From: Bryoerythrophyllum caledonicum
Lineage: Eukaryota > Streptophyta > Bryopsida > Pottiales > Pottiaceae
Direction: 5' to 3'
Assembly (NCBI GenBank): GCA_963971425.1
Contig: OZ020515.1
Coordinates: 10,246,291 to 10,310,290, forward strand
DNA: 64,000 bases
The first letter of the stretch is position 1, and the number at the start of each line of letters is the position of its first letter. The notes beneath the pieces were generated by a model. The model ran no database searches. It saw only the letters and a list, made by a program, of their open reading frames with translations, and was not told where the DNA came from. The position numbers were made by a program, and so were the translations under genes. Of the stretch, positions 1 to 10,762 are shown in pieces.

Positions 1-305
1 TAACTTCCAAATATAGAACTTGGAAGCTTCTAATTCCTAATTCTAACCGAAGCTAAGAAGATTCCCCTCCAAGGCGGAGTCTTCTAGAAAATCTTATCCT
101 AAAAGATCCGTGAAATCCGGAAAAGTCACGTATCTGATCCTCAGATCCTAAAATCACGGAAAAGGTTCCGCACTTCAGAATTCCTACTTTATGCTACAAA
201 AATTGGCGGTTCATTCCGTCCATAGCTGGGTGCAATGGTGAGCCCCATCGTTAATCGTTGTTCCGACTAGAATTACAGCCAAAAATCCTAAGTCTAAAGA
301 CTATT
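1..305. other. 3' flank of the decayed element, CCGGA-rich
   Basis: No gene is visible. The stretch around 235-305 (GAGCCCCATCGTTAATCG) recurs with changes near 9005-9060, next to a second decayed copy of the same C-terminal coding end. It is therefore probably the untranslated or terminal part of that repeat family. The window edge cuts the element, so its end cannot be seen. Confidence 0.4.
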
Positions 306-2386
306 CTAAGAAGTGGTATCCGGTGCCTTATTTTTCCCGCTTCTACGCGTAGGAGAAACCTCAATTGGTACCCACTGCTTATCCTTGCCTTTCTTCAACG
401 TGGACGGAGGAAGATCCACCTTCTGAGCTGCCGGTTTGGAAGTGGGAGAAGTCTTTGCCACCGGAGTTCTGGAAACCGGAGGCAGAGGTTGCATTTCCGG
501 CGCACTTTCCTCCCTTGGTGTGGACCGAAGCTCCTGCTCGGCACTTTGTACGACCTCCTTGATCAAGTCTTTGTAGCTGCTCGAAGGACTTTCGAGTCCA
601 TGTGCCAAACGTCTGGATACTGACTTAGGTGGTGTCTGGAAATCCGTCTCCTCCGGAGAGTTAGGTAGTCGCATTGCCGGAGGTGTCAGCAGTTCCGGGA
701 GACAATTCAATAATTCTTCGGTGCTGAGGTTGGAAAATGCCATCCCTTCCGCAGATGCCCTTGGTGAAGGCGTATCGAGGTCCTCCGGATTCAAGGAGGT
801 TCCACTTGCTGTAGCCGGATCCGATTGTGGTGGTTCCAGAGGTGCCGTGGTCTGGGCAGGAGTCATGAAGTCATCCGGTACTTGGGCCGCCTTGTCCTCC
901 AGACTAACCTGGGGGATATTGGCCACCAATAATTACATCTGACTCCAAGTGTGACCCATCATCTCTGTCTGGTCAAAGAGGAACCGAAAGATGTTTGTTT
1001 GGTTCAACTTCTTCTCCTTCTCTACTAGCTCGGTGAAGAGCTGACTCCGGATAACAATGTCCACCGGAAAGTCTAGAGCTTTCCGGACATCCGTCAAGGC
1101 GGCGGCAAATGCATTGGCCCTTGCCTCGACCTGATTCTGGGCCTCCGCCGCGTTTGTTGCCTCCTACCGTAAGTCCACCACCTGTTTCTCCAACATGTTG
1201 TTAGCTTGGTACAGATTGGAGGTCTGTAGATGCAGCGCCTTCAATGAAATCTCTTTGCTCCGGAGTTCCTCTACCCGGACGATGACATCCTCGACCTGGA
1301 TGACACCCAGGCTTTTGAAGACCTGCTCCACCCCCTTCTTCATTGCTTCGTTGAGGGTCTGGAGGACTTTCACCCTCCAGAGTAACCCGTCTAGAATTTG
1401 GTCGATTTCAACCACTTGGTCTCCGGACCCCTCTGAGTCGAGCTTTCGCTTCTTCCGGCTGGCGATTTCTGACAGTCCGGCCCCATTTGAACTGGACGGT
1501 CCAGCTGAATGACTGGTCTCCGTCCTCTCCGGCTCCGGATCCTTGTTCCGTGCCCTCTTTTGGGTTTGCCATTCGTCACCCGGAGTTTCTGCCACTGGCG
1601 CTTCCGGCGCTGGTCCAGCTTCCTCCGTTTTCACACCCCCATACTTTTGGAAGCTCATAACTTTGTCGTACACCTTCTGCTCCGGTTGAATGAGTTGTTG
1701 TTGGTGGCAATATAGTTGCGCCACATAGGAGGCTAGCGGCGTTTCGGACTTTTCACCTTCTGGAGGTTTGCCACCAGCCAGTTGATCATTTCACTCATAA
1801 GAATGGCCCAATCAACCGTAATCTTACCCCGGAGCGCTCCAAGAAATGTGCAGGCCCACTTGGACACTATATGCTTCGGCTTTTTAGGATGGAAAATCGG
1901 GTTGAGAAACCCGAGCACGAGCTTAGCATCCGCGTGTTTGAGGTCTAGGAGATTGAACCCGTCCTTTGGGTCGGCCTTCGCTTCAAACTCCTCCGCCAAG
2001 AACTCATCCCTCCGTTCCACCACCTTGGTTTGTCCTGCTCGGAAGTCATAGGCTTGCGTCCATTCCGGTACTCCACATAGCTCGTGGTGTCCCCGCAACA
2101 TCCCGTCGTACTTGGGGTCCGGAGTTCCTATAAACTCCTGGACAAAAGTGTCGTTTCTAATTCCGCAGGCGACGTCCACGAATCCGGCACAGCCCATGTC
2201 CTATAGACAAGCCCTCAAAATGCTGACTTTGTCTTGGTCTTCAAGGATATCCGGCAGTACCTTTGTCAAGGGGGAAGAACGATGGCCAACACCTCGCCCT
2301 GCTTTCCTCTTCCGTCCTTGTTCGTCTTCTTCTTTTGGGCCATGGCGCCCGTCTTCATTTGCTCTACTGACGATCCTCACAGTCAC
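306..2386 (-). pseudogene. decayed mobile-element protein (gag-like), unassigned family
   Basis: Four consecutive open segments (2386-2201, 2197-1733, 1724-1164, 929-306) read as one protein of about 690 residues. Stops TAG (2198-2200), TAG (1164-1166) and a TAA near 940 lie in one frame, and there is one frameshift near 1735. The N-terminal third is a globular alpha/beta-like part (motifs EFIGTPDPKYDG, LGFLNPIFHPKKPKHI). The middle is predicted helical and coiled-coil (KEISLKALHLQTSNLYQANN). The C-terminal 200 residues are Pro/Ser/Thr-rich and end in a basic RRSGKNK tail. An alternative N-terminus beginning MKTGAMAQKKKTNKDG near 2355 is joined by another frame change, so the true start is unsure. 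The composition and multiple decay suggest a transposon gag or accessory protein. No family is assigned and no function is claimed. Confidence 0.55.
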
Positions 2387-2399
2387 TCAAAGTCACCCC

Positions 2400-2828
2400 T
2401 GCACGCATCGTCCACACAAGAACTCTCCCTAACAGACACTCGTCCATTCTAACCATTTTTGCTATTAAACCCTAACAGACAACAGTTGGAGGGAGAAGGA
2501 GAGAGAGAGAGAGCGAAGGAACAAAAAGAAGTGTTGGAGGAAAAAAAAGAATTTCCTCGCGTCGCGTCCTTTCATAGGTGACAATTAAGCCGGCTTCCGG
2601 AATCTGTACGGTCGATAGTGACAGCTCTGGATTTTAGATTTTCCCGGAGTTCCGGCAAACTAATCCGGACATTTGTTTAACAGTTTAGGATCCATTAAGG
2701 ATTTTGGACGGGTTCAAGAGTCTTTATTCCGACATCCTGACTTTAGGTTCTATTCTAGTCTAGACTATAATACTTATCTAATTATTTTTTTTCTTTTTCC
2801 GGATTTTTAAGGTTAACTCTGAAACGTG
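2400..2828. other. intergenic or 5' leader of the gag-like pseudogene
   Basis: No reading frame is supported. On the minus strand it holds a CT-rich run (2495-2545) and a TAGGGTTTAATAG stretch, as in many plant 5' leaders. It could be the leader of the pseudogene to its left. Confidence 0.3.
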
Positions 2829-2829
2829 G

Positions 2830-3545
2830 TGGGAAACGACTTCCATATTACCACCGCCAAAGGTGCTTGGTCGTCATGATAAATGCGCCAAGGTGCATTG
2901 TGAGGATCTAAAATATCACTCGCATAGACATCCGGGCGCTTAATACGATCTATGGTGGACTATAGCAACTCTTGAGGTGCGATAATCGTCCACCTCAATA
3001 GCAGGCAATGTGCTCGCGATTTCACCGCAACCGCATCCAACAACACTGGCAAATCCAGAGTCTGGCGTATGCGGTGTATGCCCTCCAAAGTCCTTGACCT
3101 GGAGCTACTCACCATCGGTATATTCTCCACGATGTAATCTTGTCGCTTCTGAGATGTTTGAAGCAAATACAGTATGCGGATCATATCATGAAATTGGGAA
3201 GAACAAATATCTTTCAACCCGTTCTGATGTCCAACCATGTACATACCGTGACATGGTCAACTCGCAATGACAAGGTCCACATAGCCAGCAAGAATGAATG
3301 TCCTGTGCTAAAAGTAAGGCAATATCACCAACAAAGGTGGAAAAAGTAGTCTTGATTGCACTAGTGGCCAATAAGTCCAAAAATTGTGTCCTTAATTGCC
3401 ATGAATGCCGCTTGGCCACATGCCTTGTTGCTTCATCGACATCTATGTAGATGCAGTGTTTGACTTTGATCCGCACTTTTAGCAACCACTTTCAATCCCT
3501 CCAAATAACTCCAACAAGAAAATACCATCCTCTGGTGCCTTCCAA
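2830..3545 (-). pseudogene. C5-cytosine DNA methyltransferase-like domain, frameshifted
   Basis: Minus-strand frames show the ordered hallmarks of a C5-cytosine methyltransferase. Motif I, FLLELFGGIESG (about 3495-3530), would bind S-adenosylmethionine. It is followed by YIDVDEATRHVAKRH (about 3425-3465) and a motif-IV-like GPCHCE (about 3255-3270), where the catalytic Cys would sit. Motif VI appears as YIVENIP (about 3115-3140) and a motif-VIII-like segment as AHCLLLRWTIIAP (about 2975-3015). A further conserved-looking tail, YASDILDPHNAPW, lies near 2880-2915. The parts are spread over at least three frames, with a stop (TAG) near 2957, so this is a relic. It lies beside a mobile-element pseudogene on the same strand and could belong to the same element. 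Retrotransposons that captured such domains are known from charophyte algae and dinoflagellates. A free-standing host methyltransferase fragment is the alternative. Confidence 0.6.
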
Positions 3546-4590
3546 TGAATCATAGATGTGTCTAAACGTGGTCCTAAATCTTGGTCCCCTATAGATTCCT
3601 CTTGCACTTGTGGGAGCATTGAATGCTGCCAAGCATCTTTGATTCTTGCTCAACATCCTTTTTAAGTTGAGTCGTGGTGCTCCACGCTGCTTCAATTCCA
3701 AGTTGATACCTCTCTATGTCTCCACCACTCGTGTCACCCCATCACCTTCATTCAAACCACAAGTTTCTAAGAGTGAAAGGAGGTGTCTTGATCTTAGAAA
3801 GAATTATATCATTCCTTTCTAGAGGGCACCATCATTAAATCTCCCGACCAGTCAATGAATTCTTGGTGGAATTTGGAAATCCAAGCCAAAAAAATGCTCA
3901 TTGACCTATTCCTCTTGTTGAAATTGATAAGAAGTAAAGTTCCCGAGCCAAGCAAGGAAAGGGTGAGCTCGTCATCCTCTGAAAGCTAACGCTCTAAACT
4001 GCGCGGAAAGGATGAACTCGTCATCCTATAAATGCACTTTTCAGGACTAGCTACGCGAGAAAGATGACTCGTCATCCTTCAAACACGTTTTAAAGCTAGC
4101 CACACTGGAAAGATGACTTATCATCCTTCAAACACGTTTTTAATTGGCAAGAATTTTCTTTTCCAAAGGATCCAACTCAACTACGGGGAAGTTAGTGAGC
4201 ATCACAAACATGCCATGCATCACAAGTATAGACTAGTCTTCCAAGTAACCAACAACCCCCTATTCAAATGGCTTTGAATACTTTACCTTGTTGAAGTTGT
4301 CCCGGACCTCTAGATAGCTAAAATCTACCATTGGATAAGTATTGAGAAAATCCTAAATCCAATCTATGCTTTAAAATGCCACATGCAAGAAAAAGTGCAC
4401 CTCATAGGAGACAACGGCAATGCTTCCTCACAAGAAGTGGACATTGAACTGAGAGTCGCCGACTACACAACACCGAACACAAAGGAGTCCAATTCACAGG
4501 TCTTGAATCAATAATCCCTCGGCTCCCAACTTGTATCTGTGTCGTCCCTCCTGATCTCTTACTCTCATCACCTCGCACTTGATGTTGCAC
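3546..4590. other. non-coding stretch between relic and CACTA-like element
   Basis: Apart from the palindromic tandem repeat at 3960-4145, no coding or RNA gene could be supported here. The minus frame at 3492-3701 is largely a shadow of the methyltransferase relic. Confidence 0.4.
3960..4145. repeat. imperfect tandem repeat with GATGA..TCATC palindromes
   Basis: Four imperfect units of about 50-60 bases each carry a short palindrome of the form GATGACTCGTCATCC followed by a variable arm (CAAACACGTTTT in the last two). The palindromes could form small hairpins. No gene overlaps them. Confidence 0.6.
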
Positions 4591-5281
4591 GCACAGTATA
4601 AGAAAACCATGTTTTTGGTGTTGTCAAGGTTATTACGTCTCGTGTTTTCTGTGACGTTAGGCGTTGGTCAAAAAATCCTACAGTACCTCAAATTTAGTTT
4701 GACGTTGCATCAAATGTATTCCTGCTAAAGATGAAACGCGCTGATGTCATTGTAGACAGACACGTTTTTGGTGATGTAAAAAAAACATGGTCACGTCAGA
4801 GTGTAACGTCATAGAAAACGCGGGATGTCCACGTCCGCCACTGCTTTTATTTTCACTGTAGCATGACTGCAAACCGCTGCCCGGAAGCAAAAATTCAAAA
4901 AATGGGTAGCTCGTCTATATAGGTACGCAAAAACTTTGTAAGCATCGGCGCACAAACACATCCAGAGACCTCCGCCATCACCATCACAATGTGCACCAAT
5001 TCCTCTCCTCCACCTTCTCTCTAAACGTACGCACTTCTTCTTTTTCATCCTCGTCACAAAATTGGAGTTGGGTTTTGAGTAGAGAGGGCGCAATCAAAGA
5101 TTGGAGATGGGCTTTGGCAAGAATAGGCACGATCGCTAGGGTTTTCAAAGTTTTGCGATCTTCCGTCCTTCATTGCTGAAATTCTCATTAAATTTGAGGT
5201 GGATTTTCTTGAATTTTGTATGGGCACCTTCTGACGTTTTAGTTATGAAATCTAGAGATTGTTTGGTTTGTATGTAGAGTC

Positions 5282-5574
5282 ATGGCCGTCGCCAAGGACA
5301 ACATCCGCCTCATCAAGCGCTACTAGAAGCCTGATTGCGGAGGTACAAAACAAACCAACGTCCCATAGTCACGCCCAACAACTCCACATGCTCCGTGTTG
5401 TAGTAGGGTTTAAAGTTCTAGAATTAGGGTTTGGATTTTTTGATGGATTCTGTGGTTGGTTGTGTGCATGTAGAGCTCTTGAAGGTGGCAATTAGGAGGG
5501 CACCATGGTTCAACAGAATCTTTGTGGAGCTCATCTTCATCTCCATCAACGACATCATTGTCGGCACTATGTAG
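5282..5574 (+). pseudogene. SEC61 gamma subunit-like gene fragment captured in the CACTA-like element
   Basis: Two exons (5282-5342 and 5474-5574) joined at GT-AG borders in the same phase give AKDNIRLIKRY, stop, KPDCGELLKVAIRR, then a hydrophobic end with VELIFISINDIIVG. SEC61 gamma, the small single-span subunit of the ER protein-translocation channel, has the same order: an AKDSIRLVKR-like helix, a KPD element, then a membrane helix ending in a SIN..IVG-like sequence. The copy has an in-frame TAG (5324-5326), a shortened and altered membrane segment, and no recognisable first exon, so it is broken. Keeping an intron shows it was copied from DNA, not through RNA. It lies wholly inside the CACTA-like element, so it is most simply a captured gene fragment. 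Confidence 0.65.
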
Positions 5575-6359
5575 TAGGAGGTGATGCCTGGTGGATGTGG
5601 AGTCGATTTTGAGCACTAGAAAATAGTTTTGTTGGAAAGTATATGATGTTTGCATGTTGGTTTGGAGGAGAATTTGCTGAGAAGAGTGTACACAAGTCTG
5701 TACAGAGCGAGACCATTTCCAACGGAGAGGGTTTGTTCTTATGATTTTTTATTTTGTAACATTGTATCCGTTTGAATTGACGTCTCGAGAAACATGGAGG
5801 TAGACACGCTGTTGTTCAGTTTGACATCAAGTGAAACGTAAGTCGTAAGCCCTAATCCCAAAGCTTTGTACTTGATATTTGCAGTTTGTAGGATTTGTTT
5901 GGTGATTTGAGAAGACAGTAGAGGCTTTATCTAACTCGCTGTTGGCAATCTCTCTCTCTTATGCCACCTAAGTCACTTGATCTCAATCTTCTTAATGAAT
6001 GTCTTGTATGACTTTTTAGTAAAATGCTCGTCATAAATTCTAATTTATATTTCGTCTAAAATTAAAGTGCATCAGTTAGTTCAGTTTGACTCAAAAGATC
6101 TCAACCCGTCTGGCAACAAAAGGAGGACCAGAGTCTTTGACATGACAACCTCCTGTCAATCTTGACGTCTTTTTTGACGTCATAGATGGTTGTTTGTAAT
6201 GTTAATGAGGACGGGGGCAGTACCTCTAATTCACCTTACAAGTGACTATGGTTTCTAAATGCGTTCATTTTCACAAGCAAGTTTTTTTCTTAGCATGTGT
6301 CGATGCTAGATGTTGTGTTTCCATGTAATAGGAAAAAATCAATCCATTGAGCTCTGGAA

Positions 6360-6659
6360 TTGATGCAAGTGTGTACTCTAATATGTCATCCTAGTGAACT
6401 CTTACAAGAAGTGATTGAAACACCAGGTGAGCCATCAAGCCGCTCACGACGTGCTGTGAAGACCTCACAAGCTACAAAGGCAACAAAACAAACAGCTAAG
6501 GCAGCAAGAAGTAAAGGCCCAACACCAAAGCCAAATAGTCTATCCAAACCTCCGCAAGTTGTGTCAAAGGTGACTAAGAAGTATTTAACTTTTTATATTG
6601 CATTAGATGAGATACATTTTGTATGTCATACTCAATTAGTAGACCACAGAGATGTATAG
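6360..6659 (+). other. short Lys/Thr/Pro-rich open stretch inside the CACTA-like element
   Basis: A 99-codon frame contains a basic low-complexity part (SSRSRRAVKTSQATKATKQT) resembling linker histone tails or transposase N-termini only in composition. No domain is recognised. It may be a remnant of transposon coding sequence. Confidence 0.2.
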
Positions 6660-7426
6660 GATGCTTTGTGATGCTGCAGGCGATGAATGTAGCAACGGTG
6701 TTCCAATGTTGACCACCATCCATGTTACCGGATATGTGAAGCCACGTTGATGGCATGTTCATCTCTCACATTAGAGCTGACAGTGTTGCTCGTCTCCACT
6801 GACATTGTCACACGTTCCTCCCACATTAAAGAGAACATTACATAGAATAGCAGTTTCTTAAATGCATGTTTAGAAAAACGCCCGCAAAAACAAGGGGATG
6901 TTCAAGTGAATATGAGCTCTAGCATGACAAATGTCAATGACAACATATTGGCAAAACGTGCAAACTTCAGGATTGATGCCATGAACAACACAAGCATGTG
7001 ATAACAAACGTCAAAAGTAACAGCCCTGTGTGGACCACTTATGCCTTAAAACCATGACGTTAGCTGACGTGGGCTGTCCACGTTAGAAATTGGGGAGTCC
7101 AAGTCAGCAAATATTTAATTCCACGTCACTGCCTGTTCAAAATGGAGTTGGATGAAAAAAATTCCTGCGGGGCGCTACCCAAAGGAAAAAATTGCTGATG
7201 TGGACATGGGCCCCCCTCCACGTGGAGCCCTTTCCAAAACTTTTTAGGCTACGTTCATTTGGATGTCAAGAGATTGACAACCATGTTACGACAAATTTTT
7301 GGACGATTTTGGCCCGTTCATGAAGACAGATTTTAGGTGACATCAATTGACGTAACATCATGTTCTTTTTTACGTTCATGTATGTTTTGCAACGCGTTAC
7401 AAAAAACACGGATTTCTTATAGTAGC

Positions 7427-8690
7427 AACCAGCACCTCAACACCCTTCTCGGCTGCCACCGTGTGCTCTTGCCATACCACCTCTTCCTACAATCTTCACG
7501 TTGTTTGGGAGGATGGCGATTGCAAATCCGAGCTCTGAAAAGCCAGAACTCCAGCTTGGATTGTGCCAGAGATGGCGCTCTACGTGAGTGGCACGCCAGG
7601 TGAGAGAACAAGTTGTGTTGCCTTGAGCAACGTCTCAAGTTTGTGGTCACCAAGCTCTGTATGCGCACGTTTGAGATTGCATCCCTCAAGAGTTGCATTA
7701 TTTTCAAGCTCAGACTATGGCATCTGTTGTTGTTGCAAGTCCTAGAGTCAGTATTCCTTCAAAATGCATATAATTTTTATTAAATGCTTCCAAAGTAAAC
7801 CGCTCCGGTTTTGTTCCTACAAACACCTATTGTTTCTTATAGAATATACTATTAAAACTAAACCTACCAAACACTCCTCCATTGGTCACTCTTTCTATTC
7901 ATTCTTTTACTAAAAATTTGGATCCTTCCGGATTCCAATTTTCTTTCAATAGATTTTGGAATTAAACTTCTAGATACCTCAAGATGGAGTTTTATTTATC
8001 TCTATTCCTCTACAGAGAGTCTTCCGGAATTTTTAAACGAGCGGCCAGAAGGCCAGTGGTCCTATAAAGTAAAGTGGCCGGATGCCCCACTATCTCGTGA
8101 CTTATAGTGGCTAGACACCCACTCTTCCTACTTTTCTAACCGGTGAACAATTGTTGTTGCTGGACTTATACTCTCACATCATCCGGATGGCTGTTCGGAT
8201 GCGGTCACACAGAGATAAATCCGGACTACAACAACATTCCGGACGTTATTGTCTTAGTTCTATTGAGTAAGTTTCACAAGTTCTACAGAGAGCTCCTTCT
8301 AGACATGCACATCAAGCTTTTTCTCAGTCGTGGGGGTAAACTCCGGCCTCAATCAGAATTCGGGCTCACACAAAACCTCCGTGCCCTAGAGACTACGAGG
8401 CTCACCTCTGCAATACTTCTCTTCCCATCCTGGCTACTTCCGGACCCTGGAGAGTATCAGGCCTTCCCGTCACCTCGTCTCTAGCTCTCCTGGGTGCTCT
8501 CCCATTTTGAGTCCCAACCAGCTATCTCTAATGCAACCTCTTTAGTGAAACTTATCAAGAAAGAACAACAACACGGTACTCACCGCAATGAATCCGTCCC
8601 TTGCAATAGCTCCTCAATACCTCAATGATATCAAGAAGAATAACATATAAGAGGAAATTGCAAGCTTCAGCCAGGAAAACTAGATGATGA
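7427..8690. other. non-coding or unassigned stretch
   Basis: Short frames on both strands (7417-7707 minus, 7563-7745 plus, 8143-8484 plus) show no recognisable domain, and their codon patterns look random. From about 7900 rightward the DNA becomes CCGGA-rich, like the relic at the left edge, which suggests more decayed retroelement. Confidence 0.35.
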
Positions 8691-9540
8691 GTTTTAAAAC
8701 TCATCCATTAAGTACAAGCTAAGTTCCTAACTTAGTCCTACCTTATCCGCGAGAAATCTGGAAAGTCTAATCTTGACAGCCAAAAGGTCCAAGAACTCCG
8801 CTTCTGAAAGTCCGATAACTCTTAGGACTCTTATCTTGAAGTATTGATAATTCCAAAGAAGGTCGATGTTTCCAAGGAAAGTCGATGTTTCCAAGGAAAG
8901 ATCCGGAATTTCCGGATTAGAGATCTAAACTCACTATCTTCTGATTTGAAGGTATTTACAAAAAGCTCCTTAGTCCATTGGTTAGTAGCCGGGTGCAAAT
9001 CTGAGCCCCATTGTTAATCGCTATTAAGTCCAAGTGACCAAGAATTCCTAAGACTAATTCTACTTTGACTACGGTGTCTTCTGGACACTGTTATTCCTAG
9101 TGCTCCTACGCCTACAGGATTCGTCCACTAACTCCTTCCCGGTGTCCATCTCTTCCGAAGTCGGTTCCGGGTCCTTGGCCTTTTATCCGGAAGTTGGTGC
9201 CCAAGGTTCTTCCATTGATGGCACCACCTTCATCGACGGTTTTTTATAGTTGCGCTCGAGGTCCGTTCGGCCGCTGGACGGAGTCGGGCTCATGATGACG
9301 GTTCTAGATATCAGTCTCGACCGGATGTCCAATCTCGGCCGGATTCCGGTCTAGTCCGGATGTCCAGTCTCGACCGGATTCCGGTCTCGACAAAATAGTC
9401 TAGTCTCGGCCGGATTCGAGATTCTGGATTAATACTCAAATAGTACCGTTTAAGGATTCCGGTTTGGACCTAGAGTTCTTATCAACTAATTCTATTGGCT
9501 TATGCTATTCTAAACTGTCATTTCCACTAAGTTTTTACAA
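8690..9540 (-). repeat. second decayed copy of the CCGGA-rich element
   Basis: The stretch 8990-9140 parallels 225-360 (GAGCCCCATTGTTAATCG followed by the complement of a basic RR-S-N C-terminal coding end). It therefore appears to be a relic of the family seen at 1-2386, on the same strand. It also contains short direct repeats of a CTCGACCGGATTCCGGTCT unit at about 9310-9425. Confidence 0.45.
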
Positions 9541-10571
9541 ATTTTTATTTTTACCGGATTTTATAGCTATTTCCGGAACCTTGCGGGAACGAACTCCCGC
9601 AGTCGTCAAAGACTTCCTTCCGCTTCTGGTTCCATAGAGGTGCAACAGAGAGAAATCTCCGTCGTGAGAGCGCCACACAAGATTTAGATGAATCTTGGCC
9701 GTCTTCAACGCTCCAGTTGTTGTAGTCTGCTTTGCCACCCTGGAAAGACCCCACAACTCGTCCCTTTTGTTGGCTCTCCAGCGCAATCGTCTCCCGACTA
9801 GCTTCGCCTCTTGGAAAGTTGTATGCCTTCTTTCAAACTGAGCTCTAACCCTACACTTCCGGCAAGTGCTAGCAGCCGGTGCAGTTGAACCAAGGAATCT
9901 TCTGAGCGCAAACCACCCTCGCACAAGATGTGATCTCGTGCGTGGAACCGGAGATGATGCTACTGGTGAAAACCAACACATTTCTTCTCCAAACCCTAGT
10001 TTTACCGGCACTCAGGAAAGAGATGTTAGGAAGGGTGACAACTCTGTCGAGTCTAGACCGAGGTGCTCCACAAGGTGTAGTCGTCAAGTCGGGCTACTAA
10101 AGACTGTTGTTGCAGTTTAGGGACCGGTCGCAGCTCGTGCGCCCATACTATTATTGTGAGCCTTCTTTTGTGAATAATGAGTTCACAAATATGTTTGAGG
10201 CGACCTCCACCTCAAAGATGCCGAAGCCCTGCAACCCGGCTCTCAGCACTTGAGTACCACAAATCACGATCATGTGCGCAGTCTTGTGTACCACGGGACA
10301 CCAAGAAGGTTGCAACCCCAACTTCCAAGTGAGTAGATAAAATCTTCTTTGAATCCTCACGTCCTTAGTCCAACTCTACAGTTTGCATTGTTTGTCACGC
10401 TCTACTTTATGCTAACTCCGCAGCTGATTCGCTATGCTTGCACCCCAAGCTGCAACTTGAACTTGCGTGCAGCCCGCTGCCGGTTATCTCTAGAGACTCA
10501 ATATTCTACTTCTCAATATTCTACTTCTCGCAATCTAATGTACCCACAGATTGAGTACTTCAATGAAACTA
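9541..10571. other. unassigned stretch with a 158-codon minus-strand frame
   Basis: The minus frame 10011-9535 is open for 158 codons but begins with GTG. It has an Arg-rich, compositionally odd translation and no motif I recognise. A second minus frame (10360-10151) includes IVICGTQVLRAGLQGFG, also unrecognised. These could be fragments of the neighbouring CCGGA-rich retroelement. No gene is claimed. Confidence 0.25.
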
Positions 10572-10762
10572 GACAAAACAACCAATCGTCTAAATTTTCA
10601 AATGGCCATAACTTACTCAAATTATGTCCAAATTGGGCATACAAGGTGTTTTTTGACATTTGCAGAAAATCTGAATTTCAAAAATCACCTCATATGACCA
10701 ATTTAGACATAATTTAAATAAGTTATGGCCATTTGAAAATTTAGACAATTGGTTGTTTTGTC
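10572..10762. mobile_element. 191-bp foldback (hairpin) element
   Basis: The left arm starts GACAAAACAACCAATCGTC and the right arm ends with its near-perfect reverse complement, ACAATTGGTTGTTTTGTC. Complementarity continues inward through AAATGGCCATAACTTA and the ATTATGTC part, leaving a short centre near 10660. The whole unit is thus one long hairpin, typical of a foldback MITE or a small-RNA-producing inverted repeat. Confidence 0.75.

Larger units (their letters stand above)
4592..7426. mobile_element. CACTA-like (En/Spm-type) DNA transposon, non-autonomous, carrying a host gene copy
   Basis: The left end reads CACAGTATAAGAAAACCATG. The right end, read inward on the minus strand, is CTACTATAAGAAATCCGTG. 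They match imperfectly as terminal inverted repeats of the CACTA type (consensus CACTA-AAGAAA). Both subterminal regions (4600-4840 and 7040-7400) are crowded with ACGT-core repeats of the form TGACGT/ACGTCA, as expected for transposase-binding subterminal repeats of this superfamily. No transposase gene is visible. The interior holds a spliced SEC61-gamma-like relic and a short Lys/Thr-rich open stretch (6360-6659). Total length is about 2.8 kb. The exact end bases and the 3-bp target duplication are not certain. Confidence 0.6.

Noticed and set aside
306..2386. Reading the gag-like segments as separate small genes
   Set aside because: Three of the four segments share one frame and are separated only by single stops, and the fourth is joined by a frameshift. 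One decayed gene explains all of them.
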